This document shows, piece after piece, positions 62,984 to 64,000 of a stretch of DNA of 64,000 bases. The DNA lies in assembly GCA_964544955.1 (NCBI GenBank), contig CAZJEB010000001.1, positions 434,001 through 498,000 of the forward strand. Reading direction: 5' to 3'. Position numbers and translations under genes: made by a program. The stretch is from JAAZPT01 sp964544955. Its GTDB lineage: Bacteria; Bacillota; Clostridia; Christensenellales; Aristaeellaceae. The notes under the pieces were generated by a model. It had not been told where the DNA came from, made no database searches, and was given only the letters and a program-made list of their open reading frames with translations. Within the stretch, counting starts at the first letter, position 1. Every line of letters starts with the position of its first letter.

Positions 62984-63016
62984 AACATTTAGAATTATTA
63001 TTCTAAGTGTTTTTTA
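62984..63016. terminator. Bidirectional terminator between the NYN and DUF6291 genes
   Basis: A 12-bp stem with one G-T pair (62984-62995 with 63000-63011), four-base loop, T-run on the plus strand. Confidence 0.82.
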
Positions 63017-63775
63017 TTACTCAAAGGGGTTAAGGCCCATTTCCAACTTTTCTTGGGCTGTTAGCACCCTATACTCTGGGGGTACTTCATCATTATCCTC
63101 CCAACGTCGTCGGGTAAGCCAATTAAGTGGGTTGGGTATATACCTTCCCCCTTCCTTTTGCCAATCGGCGCTATTTTTCTGGGCTTTAATAGCTGCAAGC
63201 ATTTTTTCAATCAAATCATCATCAACATCAAGCTTATTAAAATAATCAAACACCGCCACCTTATCCGCCTGTTTTGGGTAGGCTGCCCAAAACCTATTAA
63301 AGTTTGGTGTATATGTTATTTGTTTATTTATTGCTGTGTTTTTATTTTCATATATATTTTGATTTATATTTTGATTTGTATTTTCATTTATATTTATATT
63401 TTCATTTATATTTTCATTTATATTTAGTTCATCGTTGGGCAACGAGTTAAGGCTCGTTGAATTATAGTAGTCGTTATTGCTTTCGTTATTTTCGCTTTCC
63501 TGCTTTATTTGCCTGCGTTTCTCGGCGCTTTTAAGGCCTGCTTGCCGCCTTTGCTCTACTGCCTTTGCATACTTATCGTTACCAATATCAATTTTTTGCT
63601 TTATCATATCAAAATAAGCGTTTACAACATCGTTTTCACTTTCTGTAATTTCGCCTGTTGCGGAATATTCAAATAAGTTATCAAGCAATTCCACAATGTG
63701 TTGGGTGTTTTTAACCCTTTTGCGTATAAGGGCATAGTCGGCGTGGTAAAATGTAAAGCCTGGTTTTTCTGCCAT
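63017..63775 (-). CDS. DUF6291/phage-replication-like protein
   Basis: A 252-residue protein. The N-terminal part (1-80, EKPGFTFYHADYALIRKR, ITESENDVVNAYFDMIK) is of the DUF6291 kind. A middle segment of about 50 residues is low complexity with repeated NINEN/NQN units, encoded by short near-tandem DNA repeats at about 63335-63425. The C-terminal 80 residues (FWAAYPKQADK, KEGGRYIPNPLNWLTRRRWED) match the end of phage replication proteins such as the O/DnaT-like ones. ATG at 63775 has GGAG 9 bases upstream; the longer TTG form overlaps that site. It may be a prophage or mobile-element gene at the right edge. Confidence 0.75.
   Translation of the reverse strand: MAEKPGFTFYHADYALIRKRVKNTQHIVELLDNLFEYSATGEITESENDVVNAYFDMIKQKIDIGNDKYAKAVEQRRQAGLKSAEKRRQIKQESENNESNNDYYNSTSLNSLPNDELNINENINENININENTNQNINQNIYENKNTAINKQITYTPNFNRFWAAYPKQADKVAVFDYFNKLDVDDDLIEKMLAAIKAQKNSADWQKEGGRYIPNPLNWLTRRRWEDNDEVPPEYRVLTAQEKLEMGLNPFE
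63335..63425 (-). repeat. Short near-tandem repeats coding NxN-rich segment
   Basis: Units of about 12 bases, resembling TTTTCATTTATA and variants, repeated some seven times within the DUF6291 gene, encoding alternating Asn with Ile/Glu/Gln. It is coding low complexity, not a CRISPR: units abut without spacers. Confidence 0.7.
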
Positions 63776-64000
63776 AAAAATAATCTCCAATATAGTATTG
63801 CAGTGGTTTACCTGCTAATTTAACTATACCATATTGCATTTTTAAAACCGTGTTTTTTAGCACTTTTATTATGGCATCAAAGCCTTGTACTGTATGGGTT
63901 TGAGGGCTGTTCATAGTTTTTTTAAGTGGGCTTATAATCATATTTATATTGATTAAATAGCAATTTTTGTTTATATTTATATTAGTTGTTATTACTGTAC
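63776..64000. other. Right edge, no gene seen
   Basis: AT-rich. On the minus strand there is an extended -10 (TGG plus TATAGT near 63822-63831) without a good -35. A nested inverted repeat lies just upstream of the DUF6291 ribosome site: 63791-63796 with 63823-63828, and inner 63800-63803 with 63812-63815. A short frame 63711-63941 (-) overlaps the gene and has no recognised product. Confidence 0.4.

Noticed and set aside
63335..63425. CRISPR-like repeat tract
   Set aside because: The units abut with no unique spacers, and they encode a low-complexity segment in frame.
63711..63941. Frame of 76 residues on the minus strand
   Set aside because: It overlaps the DUF6291 gene in another frame and has no ribosome site or recognised domain.

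Overview
The window is AT-rich, gene-dense, standard-code bacterial DNA that looks like a chromosomal segment of a Gram-positive anaerobe of the Bacillota, class Clostridia. The evidence is the dgt-dnaG-rpoD-trmK-nif3 gene order, infC-rpmI-rplT, RNase Y, MutS2 with an Smr domain, QueH, a GGGtGRT/NifU-like pair, a SpoIID-type enzyme, a DUF951 protein and consensus SigA promoters. No rRNA, tRNA, CRISPR array, insertion sequence or origin was seen. Genus and species cannot be told from this sequence alone.

Layout. 1-7399 (+): the end of mutS2, an OmpR-type two-component pair, shikimate kinase and a three-gene GldA/GldF/GldG-like ABC system. 7443-17482 (+): an XRE-cupin regulator with an acyl-CoA synthetase, then cell-surface genes (L,D-transpeptidase with a duplicated Cys/His module, SpoIID-like enzyme with SH3, a CARDB-like repeat membrane protein), a DUF2461 protein and a phosphohexomutase. 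17518-25561 (-): one promoter drives a glycopolymer cluster with a TagGH/Wzm-Wzt-type exporter, a coiled-coil protein, two very large related CgeB-like glycosyltransferases (one carrying a DUF6270 domain) and a GT2 enzyme. 25592-39428 (mostly -): housekeeping genes, namely DUF951, RlmD-type methyltransferase, rny, infC-rpmI-rplT behind a leader with an intrinsic terminator, and a long operon from dgt to a TIGR04076 protein. 39536-49624 (+): a processive GT2, uvrB, a zinc-ribbon protein and a membrane-anchored unknown, an ABC exporter, a GNAT-ManA fusion, a VanY-type carboxypeptidase and WalJ. 49664-51973 (-): a FlK-like thioesterase and the GGGtGRT/NifU-like pair. 51993-62976 (mostly +): a GT4, the DUF4956/VTC pair, an M48-like or YugP-like zinc protease, a PD-(D/E)XK nuclease-XPD helicase fusion, a TraB protein, glycogen phosphorylase and an NYN protein with two LOTUS domains. 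The right edge (63017-63775, -) holds a phage-replication-like DUF6291 protein.

Themes. Much of the accessory content builds or modifies the cell envelope: four glycosyltransferase genes outside the two giants' shared cores, a polymer exporter, two peptidoglycan enzymes, a lytic-type SpoIID enzyme, and the mannose-phosphate enzymes ManA and PMM/PGM. The most unusual items are (a) a strong Shine-Dalgarno placed too far from its start codon with a perfect hairpin between them (13401-13435), (b) the two giant glycosyltransferases with DUF6270, (c) a promoter with an abutting perfect palindrome and a small structured RNA in the 335-base gap before rny, (d) the GNAT-ManA fusion, (e) the NYN-LOTUS-LOTUS protein, and (f) a probable non-AUG (AUC or AUU) start for infC. 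Many genes, including rpoD, dnaG, dgt, nif3 and uvrB, appear to start with TTG. No single locus here is clearly a new defence or mobile system; the glycopolymer island and the hairpin-separated ribosome site are the best candidates for something undescribed.
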